NCBI GenBank assembly: GCA_945898095.1 | Contig: CAMDHE010000053.1 | Coordinates: 1-32,225 of the forward strand | DNA length: 32,225 nucleotides | Direction: 5' to 3' | Source: Roseateles toxinivorans | GTDB lineage: Bacteria; Pseudomonadota; Gammaproteobacteria; Burkholderiales; Burkholderiaceae_C | Shown here: one piece after another, positions 15,500 through 23,727 of the stretch | Layout of the letters: the number at the start of each line of letters is the position of its first letter | Numbering within the stretch: position 1 is the first letter of the stretch | Notes under the pieces: model-generated | The model's database searches: none | Seen by the model: the letters and a program-made list of their open reading frames with translations, nothing else | What the model was told of the DNA's origin: nothing | Made by a program: the position numbers and the translations under genes

Positions 15500-16797
15500 T
15501 CACGCGCCGCCGTCTGACCCTGGCCGGGGGATGGTCAGCGCTGGCCGCAAGCAGTGGCTTGCGGGCAGCGCCTGAGCCGACCGTATTGCGCTTTGCCTGG
15601 TGGGGCGGAGCAGGACGTCATGCCGCGACCCTGAAGGCTGTCGCGGCTTTCGAGCGCCATCACCCAGGGGTGAAAGTCAAATGCGAATACATGGGTTTCA
15701 GCGGCTACCTCGAGCGCTTGACCACCCAGATCGCAGGCCGCTCCGAGCCCGATGTGATGCAGATCAACTGGGCCTGGCTGGCAATGTTCTCCAAGCGCGG
15801 CAACGGTTTCACCGACCTGTCGGAGCACCGATCCTTGCTGTCCCTGGATCAATTCAGCGCCGGCGATCTGGCCACCGGCATGGTTGCCGGCAAGCTCAAT
15901 GCAATGCCGGTTTCCTACACGGCCCGAGTGCTGCTGTGGAACCAGGCCGCCTTTGCCCGTGCCGGCCTGGCCCTGCCTGACAGCTGGGAGTCGTTGTTTG
16001 CCTCTGGCCCGGTGTTCAAGCGAGCGCTGGGCGATTCGGCCTATCCGCTGGACGGCGAGCTCTACGACATGATCTTGCTGGCCCAAGCTTATGTGCACCA
16101 GAAGTACGGCACGCCCTTCATCGACCCGAACGAACCACGGGTGGCGATGAGCGCTGATGCGGCGCGGGAATGGGTCGAGGTCTATCGCCGGCTGGTGGAT
16201 TCACATGTGGCCACTCCGTTGCCGCTGCGCGCCAGCTTGGGCGGCGCCGACAAGCCCACCGAGCAGCAGCAAGACTGGGTGCAGGGTCGCTGGGCCGGCA
16301 ATTACACCTGGGACTCGGCCATCATGCTGCGCCAGGCGACGCTGGACGCGCAGCAGAAGCTGGCCATCGGCGCCTTCCCAACCCTGCCGAATGCCCGCAA
16401 CAGCGGCATGTTCGGTCGACCTTCACTGATGCTGGCGATCGGCCGCAACAGCCGGAAACCCGAGCTGGCAGCCAGTCTGGTCGGCTACCTTCTTGCCGAC
16501 CCTGAAGCCGCCATGCTGCTGGGTCGTACCCGCGGCGTACCCGCCGCACGCGAACCACTGCGAGCGTTGATGGCCGGCGGGGCGCTGCCGGCGCTGGAAA
16601 TGCAGGCCCACCAGTTGATCAAGACCCAGCGCGATGCTGGCCGGATCGACCTGCCCGCGCCGCTGTTCGAGCATGCCCGTGTGCACAAGCTGATGCGCGA
16701 GATCTTCGAGACCGTGGCATATAACAAGACCACACCCGCAGCAGCAGCGCAACGCCTGATCGTCGAGGGCAATGCCCTGCTGCGCCGGATCAAATAA
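15493..16797 (+). CDS. togB: Oligogalacturonide ABC importer, solute-binding protein (TogB-like)
   Basis: This 434-residue extracellular solute-binding protein (family 1) delivers the sugar to the permease pair. It starts at GTG 15493 inside the end of togA. The N-terminus reads MLITRRRLTLAGGWSALAA and runs to about residue 25 as a signal peptide; the RRRLTLAGG stretch resembles a twin-arginine (Tat) export signal. Mature-domain features include LRFAWWGG, FERHHPGVKV, SEPDVMQINWAWL and GRWAGNYTWDS. No lipobox is seen, so it should be a soluble periplasmic protein. The oligogalacturonide cargo is inferred from the adjacent kdu and ogl genes. Confidence 0.88.
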   Translation: MLITRRRLTLAGGWSALAASSGLRAAPEPTVLRFAWWGGAGRHAATLKAVAAFERHHPGVKVKCEYMGFSGYLERLTTQIAGRSEPDVMQINWAWLAMFSKRGNGFTDLSEHRSLLSLDQFSAGDLATGMVAGKLNAMPVSYTARVLLWNQAAFARAGLALPDSWESLFASGPVFKRALGDSAYPLDGELYDMILLAQAYVHQKYGTPFIDPNEPRVAMSADAAREWVEVYRRLVDSHVATPLPLRASLGGADKPTEQQQDWVQGRWAGNYTWDSAIMLRQATLDAQQKLAIGAFPTLPNARNSGMFGRPSLMLAIGRNSRKPELAASLVGYLLADPEAAMLLGRTRGVPAAREPLRALMAGGALPALEMQAHQLIKTQRDAGRIDLPAPLFEHARVHKLMREIFETVAYNKTTPAAAAQRLIVEGNALLRRIK

Positions 16798-16831
16798 CGC
16801 CCTGTCCCCTATCTACTCCCTGCGTGACCCC

Positions 16832-18001
16832 ATGAGCAAAGCCACCGTTCGCCCGATGCCCTTCGAGACTCGGCAGGACCCCGACACCGGGGCCCGCATC
16901 ACCCGGCTGACACCGCGTGATGTGACCTGCCACCGCAATTACTTCTATCAAAAATGCTTCACCAACGATGGCAGCAAGTTGATCTTCGGCGCCGAGTTCG
17001 GCCCGCAGCCCTCGCCAAACTGGAACTACCATCTGCTGGATCTGCAAACGCAGACCGCTACGCAGTTGAGCGAGGGGGCTGGCGAGAACACCTTCGGCGG
17101 TTTTCTCAGCCCTGACGACCGCCATCTGTACTTCGTGCGCGCCGAACGCCAGTTGATCCGGCTGGAACTGGCCACGTTGAAGGAAGAAGTGGCTTACACC
17201 GTACCCGAAGGCTGGGTTGGCTATGGCACCTGGGTCGCCAACAGCAAGTGCACGAAGATGGTCGGCATCGAGATCGCAGCCAGCGACTGGTTCCCGCTGT
17301 CGGATTGGAAGAAATTCGATGAGATGTTCCACAAGAAGCCGCGCTGCCGCCTGTTCAGCATCGACCTGGCGACCGGTCGGCGCAGCGTCATCCTGGAACA
17401 GCAAGGCTGGCTTGGTCATCCGCAATACCGTCCGTTTGATGACAACACCGTGGCTTATTGCCATGAAGGCCCGCATGACCTGATCGATGCACGCATGTGG
17501 TTCATCAACGAAGATGGCACGAACCGCCGCTGCGCCAAGGAGCATCTGAACGGCGAAAGCTGCACGCATGAGTTCTGGGTACCGGATGGCTCGGCCATGA
17601 TCTACGTCAGCTACCAGAAGGGTGACCCCGAGCGCTGGATCCGCTCGCTGGATCCGGTGACGCTGGCCGACAAACCGCTGATGAAAATGCCGCAATGCTC
17701 GCACCTGATGAGCAACCAGGATGGAACGCTGATCGTCGGCGATGGCTGCGGCCAAGCGGCCGAAGCGGCCAGCGGTTCGGCCAACGAGATGCTTAAGGGC
17801 GACCCCTTCCTGCACTTGTTTGATCTGAAGTCCGGCGCCACCAGACCGATCGCGCACCATGACAGCAGCTGGGGCGTCTACAAGGCGAGCCGCCAGGTGA
17901 CCCACCCCCATCCCTCGTTCACACCGGACGAAAAGCAGGTGCTTTTCAGCGCCGACGGCGAGGGTGAACCAGCGCTATTCTTGGCCGACGTCACGCATTG
18001 A
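16832..18001 (+). CDS. ogl: Oligogalacturonide lyase (PL22)
   Basis: This 389-residue seven-bladed beta-propeller lyase cuts short oligogalacturonides, mostly dimers, in the cytoplasm to unsaturated galacturonate for KdgF. Its length matches the enterobacterial Ogl (388). Family features are CHRNYFYQKCFTNDG near 33-47, ESCTHEFWVPDG (242-253), CSHLMSNQDG (289-298) and the metal-binding VTHPHPSF (356-363). Start ATG 16832 was chosen by family alignment over an earlier in-frame ATG at 16772 that lies within togB. Its stop overlaps the next gene as TGATG, so the pectinase fusion is translated from the same message. Confidence 0.95.
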   Translation: MSKATVRPMPFETRQDPDTGARITRLTPRDVTCHRNYFYQKCFTNDGSKLIFGAEFGPQPSPNWNYHLLDLQTQTATQLSEGAGENTFGGFLSPDDRHLYFVRAERQLIRLELATLKEEVAYTVPEGWVGYGTWVANSKCTKMVGIEIAASDWFPLSDWKKFDEMFHKKPRCRLFSIDLATGRRSVILEQQGWLGHPQYRPFDDNTVAYCHEGPHDLIDARMWFINEDGTNRRCAKEHLNGESCTHEFWVPDGSAMIYVSYQKGDPERWIRSLDPVTLADKPLMKMPQCSHLMSNQDGTLIVGDGCGQAAEAASGSANEMLKGDPFLHLFDLKSGATRPIAHHDSSWGVYKASRQVTHPHPSFTPDEKQVLFSADGEGEPALFLADVTH

Positions 18002-20523
18002 TGTTGCGCCTGGCAATTGCACTGCTGCTGGCCGCCTCGGCATTGGGCGCCTGCGTGCAAACGCCCCATGCAACTCCGCAGGCTCAGGCAGCCGAGACCG
18101 CTGCCGCGATTGCCCTGATCGGCAAGGTGCAGGCTGACGCCAAGAGCGACATCCCGCCAGACCAACTGCGCCCCCCCTCGGGAGAGCGCCCGCTGCTGAA
18201 TGCCGCCGTCGCTGCCCGCATGGAAGTGGCCGACTACTTGGCGCAGGGGCACGGCCCTTGGAGCCCTGAGGACTTGGCCGACAAGAGCTGGCGGGCAAAC
18301 TACACCGTGGCGGTCGATGGCAGCGGCACACACAAATCCGTGCAGGCCGCCATCGATGCGGTGCCGCAGCGCAGCGCCAACCCGGCCCGCGTGGTCGTCC
18401 AGCTCAAACCAGGCATCTATCGCGAACGCGTCTGCATACCAGTCGGCAAGGCACCGATCACGCTGCTGGGTGATGCAGGCGATGCGAGCGCCACCGTCAT
18501 CGTCGGCAGCGCCTATGGTGGGCAGGCCAAGCGGCCTGGTATCGATATATCGCATGGTTGCCAGCCCGACCTGGCATTGCCGATCTACGGCACGCTGGGC
18601 AGCGCCACCTTGATCGTCGCCGCCGAGGACTTCCAGGCCGCGCACCTGACCGTGGCCAATGATGTGCTTGAAGCCGTTCGTGGCGGCGAAGGCTATCCGG
18701 CTGGCGCTAGCGAAAGCGGCGGCGCACAGGGTGTGGCGTTGACCACGCAGGCCGACCGCGTGCAACTGGAAAACATCCGCCTGATCGGGCATCAGGACAC
18801 CTTCCATGCCCGCCGGCCCACGCCTGTCGAGCCGGCGCGCGTCTATGTGCATGGCAGCCTGATTGCTGGTGACGTGGACTTCATCTTCGGCAATGCCACG
18901 CTGGTCATCGCCGACAGCACCATCCTCAACCGTGGCGGCCGGCGCCGGCCGCCCAATGGTGGCCATGTACTGGCGCCCAGCACACCGGCCGGCGTGGCCC
19001 TGGGTTTCCTTGTCACAGGCAGCCGTTTTCTGGCTGAGACCGGAACCCCGCTGGCCAATGTCAGCCTGGGCCGTGCCTGGGATGAGGGCGTGGCGCGCGG
19101 TGCCTGGCAGGCCGGCAAATCACCCAACGGGCAGGCGCTGATTCGCAACAGTCTGCTGGGCCCGCATCTGGCACTGCAGACACCTTGGGCCGCATCGACC
19201 TCGCGCAGGCCCTTCACGGCCCATGGCCCGCAGGCCAACCGCATGGCCGAGTTCAACAATATCGTGCTGGGCGAAATCGCGCTGGCACGAGAAGTGTTGT
19301 CGCCGCTGGACGGCTGGGCAGCTGCCGCTGGCGGCACCACAGGCGGCGCGACGGCCTTGGCCGGCGATGTCCACACCGTGCGCAACCGTGCCGAGCTGGT
19401 GGCTGCGCTGCGACCCCATGGCAAGGTGCAGGGCTCGCGCCAGCGCCCGCGCATCGTTCAGGTGCAGGGCACCATCGACCTCAGCGTCGATGAAGACAAC
19501 CGGCCGCTGGGTTTCGAGCAGTACCGCGATCCGGGTTTCAATTGGCCCGAATTCGAACTCAGCTACAACCCATTAACGTGGGGCAAGAGGCCGCCCGACG
19601 GGGCCCTGGAAAAGGCCCGTGCCAGTTCAGCAAATAGGCAGGCGCGATCGGTTGTCGTGCGGGTGCCTTCAAACACCAGCATCATTGGCCTGGGTAACGA
19701 CTCCCACCTGACGCATGGCAACCTGATGCTCGAGCGCGTAGACAACGTGATCATCCGGAATTTGCGTTTTTCAGACTCTTACGACCATTTCCCGGCCTGG
19801 GACCCCAAGGACAATGCCAACGGCGAGTGGAACAGTGAATACGACGCCATCACGCTGAACGGCGCCACGCATGTCTGGGTGGATCACTGCAGTTTCGACG
19901 ACGGTGACCGGCCCGATGGTGGCGAACGCATCGCCTTTGGGCGCCGTATGCAGCACCACGACGGCCTGCTGGACATCATCCGCCAAGCCAACCACATCAC
20001 GGTCAGTTGGAACGTTTTTCGCAACCACGACAAGACAACGCTGGTGGGCAATGGCGACGGCCGCAAGGCAGACGAAGGCCGGCTCAAGGTCACCTTCCAT
20101 CACAACTGGTACGAGGGCAGCAAGGAGCGCACGCCGCGGGTGCGTTACGGCCAGGTGCATGTCTACAACAACCTCTTCGAAGGCCGCAAAGACGGCGACT
20201 ATGCCTACGGCTATTCACTCGGCGTTGGCGTGAACTCGCGCATCTACAGCGAACGCAATGCCTTCGAAATGCCGGCGGGCATCGGCGCGCAGCGACTGGT
20301 CCGTTGGTTGCGCGGCAGCAGCTTCTTCGACCAGGGTTCGCTGCTGAACGGCCAAGCGGTGGACCTGCTGGCCGGCTTGCGGGCGGCGAATCCAGCGGCG
20401 CAATTGAGCGCCGAGGTCGGCTGGCAACCCACGCTGGTCGGCCCCTTGGACTCAGCCAGCGAACTGCCGACAAGGATCCGGGCGAACGCCGGAGCCGGTC
20501 AACTTTGGCGTAAAGCCGATTGA
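18001..20523 (+). CDS. Lipoprotein pectin methylesterase-pectate lyase fusion (CE8-PL1)
   Basis: The 840-residue protein begins at ATG 18001, overlapping the ogl stop. It has a lipoprotein signal peptide (SALGAC, lipid Cys18). Residues 100-440 are a CE8 pectin methylesterase: YTVAVDGSGTHKSVQAAI, GHQDTF (Asp266), DVDFIFG (Asp293) and LGRAWD (Arg358, Trp360), so all catalytic residues are present. Residues 455-835 are a PL1 pectate lyase: RVPSNTSIIGLG, WVDHCSFDDG (627-636), HHNWYEGSKERTPRVRYG (700-717) and VYNNLFEG. The esterase would remove methyl groups and the lyase would then cut the exposed polygalacturonate. The lipid anchor suggests membrane attachment, probably facing the periplasm or outside. 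No linker repeat or carbohydrate-binding module is seen. Confidence 0.93.
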   Translation: MLRLAIALLLAASALGACVQTPHATPQAQAAETAAAIALIGKVQADAKSDIPPDQLRPPSGERPLLNAAVAARMEVADYLAQGHGPWSPEDLADKSWRANYTVAVDGSGTHKSVQAAIDAVPQRSANPARVVVQLKPGIYRERVCIPVGKAPITLLGDAGDASATVIVGSAYGGQAKRPGIDISHGCQPDLALPIYGTLGSATLIVAAEDFQAAHLTVANDVLEAVRGGEGYPAGASESGGAQGVALTTQADRVQLENIRLIGHQDTFHARRPTPVEPARVYVHGSLIAGDVDFIFGNATLVIADSTILNRGGRRRPPNGGHVLAPSTPAGVALGFLVTGSRFLAETGTPLANVSLGRAWDEGVARGAWQAGKSPNGQALIRNSLLGPHLALQTPWAASTSRRPFTAHGPQANRMAEFNNIVLGEIALAREVLSPLDGWAAAAGGTTGGATALAGDVHTVRNRAELVAALRPHGKVQGSRQRPRIVQVQGTIDLSVDEDNRPLGFEQYRDPGFNWPEFELSYNPLTWGKRPPDGALEKARASSANRQARSVVVRVPSNTSIIGLGNDSHLTHGNLMLERVDNVIIRNLRFSDSYDHFPAWDPKDNANGEWNSEYDAITLNGATHVWVDHCSFDDGDRPDGGERIAFGRRMQHHDGLLDIIRQANHITVSWNVFRNHDKTTLVGNGDGRKADEGRLKVTFHHNWYEGSKERTPRVRYGQVHVYNNLFEGRKDGDYAYGYSLGVGVNSRIYSERNAFEMPAGIGAQRLVRWLRGSSFFDQGSLLNGQAVDLLAGLRAANPAAQLSAEVGWQPTLVGPLDSASELPTRIRANAGAGQLWRKAD

Positions 20524-20553
20524 CGTATCGGCGCTGCGGGCGGACAATGAATT

Positions 20554-20570
20554 ATGAAACGGCATATCAA
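20554..20570. promoter_or_regulatory. Possible KdgR half-site before kdgR
   Basis: ATGAAAC at 20554-20560 is a perfect left half of the KdgR box. The right half (T.TCA) matches only partly; overall about 11 of 17 bases agree. It lies 14-31 bases before the kdgR ATG, which would suit weak autoregulation. The 61-base gap after the pectinase gene has no visible terminator. Confidence 0.35.
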
Positions 20571-20584
20571 AGAAAATAAAACAA

Positions 20585-21403
20585 ATGGATGACGACAGTT
20601 CCGACACCAAGCCCGAGTCAGTAGGTGCTGTACTGAAAGTGTTCGCAATCTTGCAGGCGCTCTCCGAGCACAGCGAGATCGGCATATCGGACTTGGCAGT
20701 GCAGCTCTACATGCCCAAGGCGACGGTTTACCGCTTTCTGCAGACCATGAAGACGCTGGGCTATGTGCGCCAGGAACCCGGTAGCGAACGCTATGGTCTG
20801 GCGGTGAAGACCTTCGAGCTGGGCGCGAGGGCCTTGCAATATCCCGACCTGATCGAGTTGGCCAAACCGCATATGGAAATGCTGTCCGAGAAGACTGGCG
20901 AAACGGTCCACCTCGGCACCCTGATCGACAGCGAAATCATCTATGTGCACAAGGTCGATTCGCGCCACATGCTGGGCATGTATTCGCGGGTGGGCCGGCG
21001 CGCGCCGCTGCATTGCACGGCCATCGGCAAAGTGCTGATGGCCTGGGAAGATCCTGTTCATCGCAAACAGATTCTGGACGGCGCCGAATTCAAATCCTTC
21101 CGCGAGAAAACCATCGTCGACCGTACAGCATTCCAAGAAGAGCTCGACCGGGTCAAGGCGCAGGGTTTTGGCGAGGACAGGGAAGAGTTTGACGACCATA
21201 TCCGCTGCCTCGGCATCCCGATCTTTGACCGGATGAATCACCCGGTCGCCGGCCTGAGTGTGTCGTTCCCGACCTTCCGCTTTGACGAGGCCAACGCGCC
21301 GCAGGTCGTGGCCATGCTCACCGAAGCCAGCCGCGACATATCGGCGCGCCTGGGCTGCACCAAGTTCCCGCTGGCCGCCCCGGCCAAGAAAGCGCGCCGC
21401 TGA
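20585..21403 (+). CDS. kdgR: IclR-family pectin regulator KdgR
   Basis: This 272-residue repressor has an N-terminal winged helix (about 12-75; SVGAVLKVFAILQAL, then MPKATVYRFLQTMKTLGYV) and a C-terminal effector domain (GETVHLG, YSRVGRRAPLHCTAIGKVL, GEDREEFDD, GLSVSFPTFRF). The similarity to Erwinia/Dickeya KdgR runs the whole length, including the VLKVFxILQAL start and the recognition helix region, so a similar operator and KDG as inducer are likely. It is the last gene of the plus-strand pectin run, 61 bases after the CE8-PL1 gene, and its likely targets in this window are the palindromes at 3597 and 10814. Confidence 0.92.
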   Translation: MDDDSSDTKPESVGAVLKVFAILQALSEHSEIGISDLAVQLYMPKATVYRFLQTMKTLGYVRQEPGSERYGLAVKTFELGARALQYPDLIELAKPHMEMLSEKTGETVHLGTLIDSEIIYVHKVDSRHMLGMYSRVGRRAPLHCTAIGKVLMAWEDPVHRKQILDGAEFKSFREKTIVDRTAFQEELDRVKAQGFGEDREEFDDHIRCLGIPIFDRMNHPVAGLSVSFPTFRFDEANAPQVVAMLTEASRDISARLGCTKFPLAAPAKKARR

Positions 21404-21457
21404 ACTGAGGGCATTCCGGCCAGGTGCAGCCGGCGCAAGTCTCTATGATCGACCGCC

Positions 21458-22714
21458 ATGTCCATCATCGAACTTGTTGCCGCTGCGCTCTTCGCCCTTG
21501 CGCTGATCCACAGCTTCTCGACCGGCTACTTCCAGCGGCTCGAGCAACGGCACCCCAAGCATGCGGGGCTGTTCCACCTGCTCGGTGAAGTCGAGCTGGT
21601 TTTCGGCTTCTGGTCGGTGCTATTGATCGCCGCGATGGCTTGGCTGGAAGGGCCGGCCAAGGCGATCGGCTATGCCGAATCGCGCCAATATACCGAGCCG
21701 CTGTTCGTCTTCGTGATCATGGTGATCGCCGCCTCGCGTCCGGTGGTGAGCAATATCGAGGCCTTGATCGCTTCGATCGCCAGCCGCTTGCCGCTGCGTG
21801 CTGCGCTGGCGCAGGTCTGGCTTTGCCTGGCGCTGCTGCCGCTGATCGGATCCCTGATCACCGAACCCGCCGCGATGACGCTGGCCGCGCTGATGCTCGC
21901 GCCGCTGGTGTTTCGCCCCGGCATCCCCGAGCGGCTGAAATACGGGGCGCTCGGCGTGCTGTTCGTCAACATCTCGATCGGCGGCACCTTGACGGCGTTT
22001 GCTGCGCCGCCGGTGCTGATGGTCGCTGCCAGTTGGAACTGGGACAACGCCTTCATGGCCAGCCAATTCGGCTGGAAGGCCATGATCGCCGTGCTGATCA
22101 ACGCCACCGCCATCACCTTCATGCTGCGCCAGCATCTGCATGACGCCGATGCAGCGCTTGCAGCGCCTGCCGCGCCAGCATTGCCGGTGCCGCGCCTGCT
22201 CAGCCTGATCCATTTCGCCTTGCTGGCCGGGGTGATCCTGTTCGCCCACCACCCCGTCATCTTCATCGGGCTGTTCCTGCTGTTCCTGGGCATTGCGCAG
22301 GCCTATGCGAGCCACCAGAACAAGCTGGTGCTGAAAGAAGCCCTGCTGGTCGGGCTGTTCCTGGGCGGTCTGCTGCTGCTTGGCGGCATGCAGCAATGGT
22401 GGTTGCAGCCGATCGTGGCCGGTCTCGAACCGACTACGCTGTTCTTCGGCGCGCTGGGCCTGACGGCGTTCACCGACAACGCCGCGCTGACCTATCTGGG
22501 CTCGCTGATCGAAGGCATCAGCGACCCCGCCAAATACATGCTGGTCGCCGGCGCCGTCGCAGGCGGCGGCATGACCGTCATCGCCAACGCCCCCAACCCC
22601 GCAGGCATTGCCCTGCTCAAGCAAGGCTTCCAGCACGCCTCCATCAGCGCCGCCGGCCTCGCTGCCGGCGCGGCGCTGCCGACGGTGGTGGCGGCGGCGG
22701 TGTTCTGGTTGTAG
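21458..22714 (+). CDS. Predicted Na+/H+ antiporter (Na_H_antiport_2 family)
   Basis: This 418-residue inner-membrane protein has about eleven hydrophobic segments. It begins MSIIELVAAALFALALIH and contains LGEVELVFGFWSVLL, SRPVVSNIEALI, GSLITEPAAMTLAALMLAP, GGTLTAFAAPPVLMVA, FTDNAALTYLGSLIEG and NAPNPAGIALL. The repeated short polar motifs in helices (TEPAAMT, TDNAALT) resemble ion-transporter folds, and the whole matches the putative Na+/H+ antiporter family annotated in many proteobacteria. Ion and coupling have not been established for most members. It follows kdgR by 54 bases on the same strand, but nothing links it to pectin metabolism. The 102 bases after its stop hold no gene that I can see. 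Confidence 0.75.
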   Translation: MSIIELVAAALFALALIHSFSTGYFQRLEQRHPKHAGLFHLLGEVELVFGFWSVLLIAAMAWLEGPAKAIGYAESRQYTEPLFVFVIMVIAASRPVVSNIEALIASIASRLPLRAALAQVWLCLALLPLIGSLITEPAAMTLAALMLAPLVFRPGIPERLKYGALGVLFVNISIGGTLTAFAAPPVLMVAASWNWDNAFMASQFGWKAMIAVLINATAITFMLRQHLHDADAALAAPAAPALPVPRLLSLIHFALLAGVILFAHHPVIFIGLFLLFLGIAQAYASHQNKLVLKEALLVGLFLGGLLLLGGMQQWWLQPIVAGLEPTTLFFGALGLTAFTDNAALTYLGSLIEGISDPAKYMLVAGAVAGGGMTVIANAPNPAGIALLKQGFQHASISAAGLAAGAALPTVVAAAVFWL

Positions 22715-22816
22715 TGGCGTCGCGGGCTGGTGCCATCGCTGACAGGACTTGCGCCTGAAGCCGCTCCGCTATCGGTGGTCGTATGTGCTTTCGCACTTCT
22801 TAGGCGACGGGGCGCC

Positions 22817-23191
22817 CTACATCACCGTCGCTTCAAGGCGGAATTGGCTGGCGGTGGCCCGGACTTCTTTCATTCGACCATGGCCGGGCAGCACCTTCGA
22901 TTCAACCGTGACCATGCCGATGTCGACCAGTTGATCGACATCGCGTTTGACTGCGCTACGGTCACGATGGAGCCGCTGGGCGATCGCTGTGATCGACCCC
23001 GGTGATTGCCTGACGCTGCGCAGCACATCGAGCCTGCCCCCGGTGAGCAATTTGAGCAGGTCCATCGGATCTTCAAAGCTGAGGATTCGTTCGGCTGGCA
23101 AAGGGCTTGCCCCATCTGCCAAGCGCGCAATCTCTATGCCGCGCCGGAAGAAATCCTGCGCGTCGCCGGTCTTCAGTAGAACTTTCTTCAT
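22817..23191 (-). CDS. TumA-like antitoxin with winged helix-turn-helix
   Basis: This 124-residue protein has a MarR-like winged helix between about 45 and 105 (GGRLDVLRSVRQ, then ITAIAQRLHRDRSAVKRDVDQLVDIGMV). Its ATG at 23191 overlaps the stop of the upstream toxin-like gene (ATGA). HTH proteins of this kind pair with DUF6516/TumE-type toxins and usually repress their own operon through an upstream palindrome, which is present here. The last 23 codons and other parts of the gene are repeated in a scrambled relic at 23568-23715. The family name is from recall of conserved pairings and should be tested by profile search. Confidence 0.7.
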   Translation of the reverse strand: MKKVLLKTGDAQDFFRRGIEIARLADGASPLPAERILSFEDPMDLLKLLTGGRLDVLRSVRQSPGSITAIAQRLHRDRSAVKRDVDQLVDIGMVTVESKVLPGHGRMKEVRATASQFRLEATVM

Positions 23192-23484
23192 GATGAACCT
23201 CGCAATACAAGCCAGTCAGCCTGGAACTGTTCTTCAGTGGCCTCGAAGCTGATGAACTCCACCGGGCTGACCACTCCGAAATAATGTCGGTGGTAGTAAC
23301 CATGCTGGTTGTCATAGCCAAGCACTCGGCCGTTGTCTCCCCGATGCAAATCATGGTTGATATAGGCCAAGTTGTATCGGTTGACCCGACCCTTGGCGTC
23401 AACCCACACCTCGCGCCTCAGTTGGCCGTTGCCTCGCTTGCGCGCAATGCTATGGGCTTCATCGATGATTTTTGCATCAGGCAT
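23188..23484 (-). CDS. TumE-like toxin (DUF6516 family)
   Basis: This 98-residue basic and aromatic-rich protein contains RREVWVDAKGRVNRYNLAYINH and GYDNQHGYYHRHYFG, followed by FISFEATEEQF. That layout is characteristic of the small DUF6516 (TumE-like) toxins found directly before an HTH antitoxin. No transmembrane segment or signal is present. The gene comes first in the pair, and its stop overlaps the antitoxin ATG, so both are made from one message. A 27-base palindrome covers the start codon and the bases before it, the expected place for autorepression. The molecular target of the toxin is not evident from the sequence. Confidence 0.7.
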   Translation of the reverse strand: MPDAKIIDEAHSIARKRGNGQLRREVWVDAKGRVNRYNLAYINHDLHRGDNGRVLGYDNQHGYYHRHYFGVVSPVEFISFEATEEQFQADWLVLRGSS

Positions 23485-23504
23485 GATTTATATTATCATG
23501 CCTG
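23478..23504. promoter_or_regulatory. Palindrome over the toxin start codon, probable autoregulatory operator
   Basis: CAGGCATGAT (23478-23487) and ATCATGCCTG (23495-23504) form a perfect 10-base inverted repeat around the AT-only spacer TTATATT. The toxin ATG (23484) lies within the left arm. On the minus strand GATAAT is seven bases before the ATG, so the message could be leaderless or nearly so. Binding of the HTH antitoxin here would block the promoter. Confidence 0.6.
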
Positions 23505-23567
23505 AAAAAGGTAGGGCGACGCGGCATGGTCGCAATGCTGCGTGAGCCCAGACCGTGGCTCCGAAGT

Positions 23568-23715
23568 CCTACATCACCCTCGCTTCAAGGCGGAATTGAC
23601 TCGCGGTGGCCCGGACTGCTTTCATTCGACCATGGGCCTGCTTGAATTGCTCACCGGGGAGTCCAAGGTGCTGCCCGGCCATGTGATCTTCAAAGCTCAC
23701 GATTCGTTCGGCCGG
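23568..23715 (-). pseudogene. Scrambled relic of a second antitoxin copy
   Basis: Bases 23568-23635 repeat 22816-22883 (the 3' end of the antitoxin gene and adjoining sequence) with four mismatches in 68. Bases 23637-23659 and 23665-23682 repeat 23038-23060 and 22880-22897 of the same gene in inverted orientation (two mismatches and none). Bases 23685-23715 repeat 23068-23098 in direct orientation with three mismatches. So a second copy lost its middle and had an internal piece flipped. No open frame survives and no toxin partner is seen beside it. The remainder of the 23485-23727 gap shows nothing recognisable. Confidence 0.75.
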
Positions 23716-23727
23716 TTGGCGCAGGGC

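Noticed and set aside
22711-23720. Repeated sequence at 22816-22883 and 23568-23635 as insertion-sequence ends or CRISPR repeats
   Set aside because: The repeat is part of the antitoxin gene itself, with no transposase, spacer pattern or target duplication.
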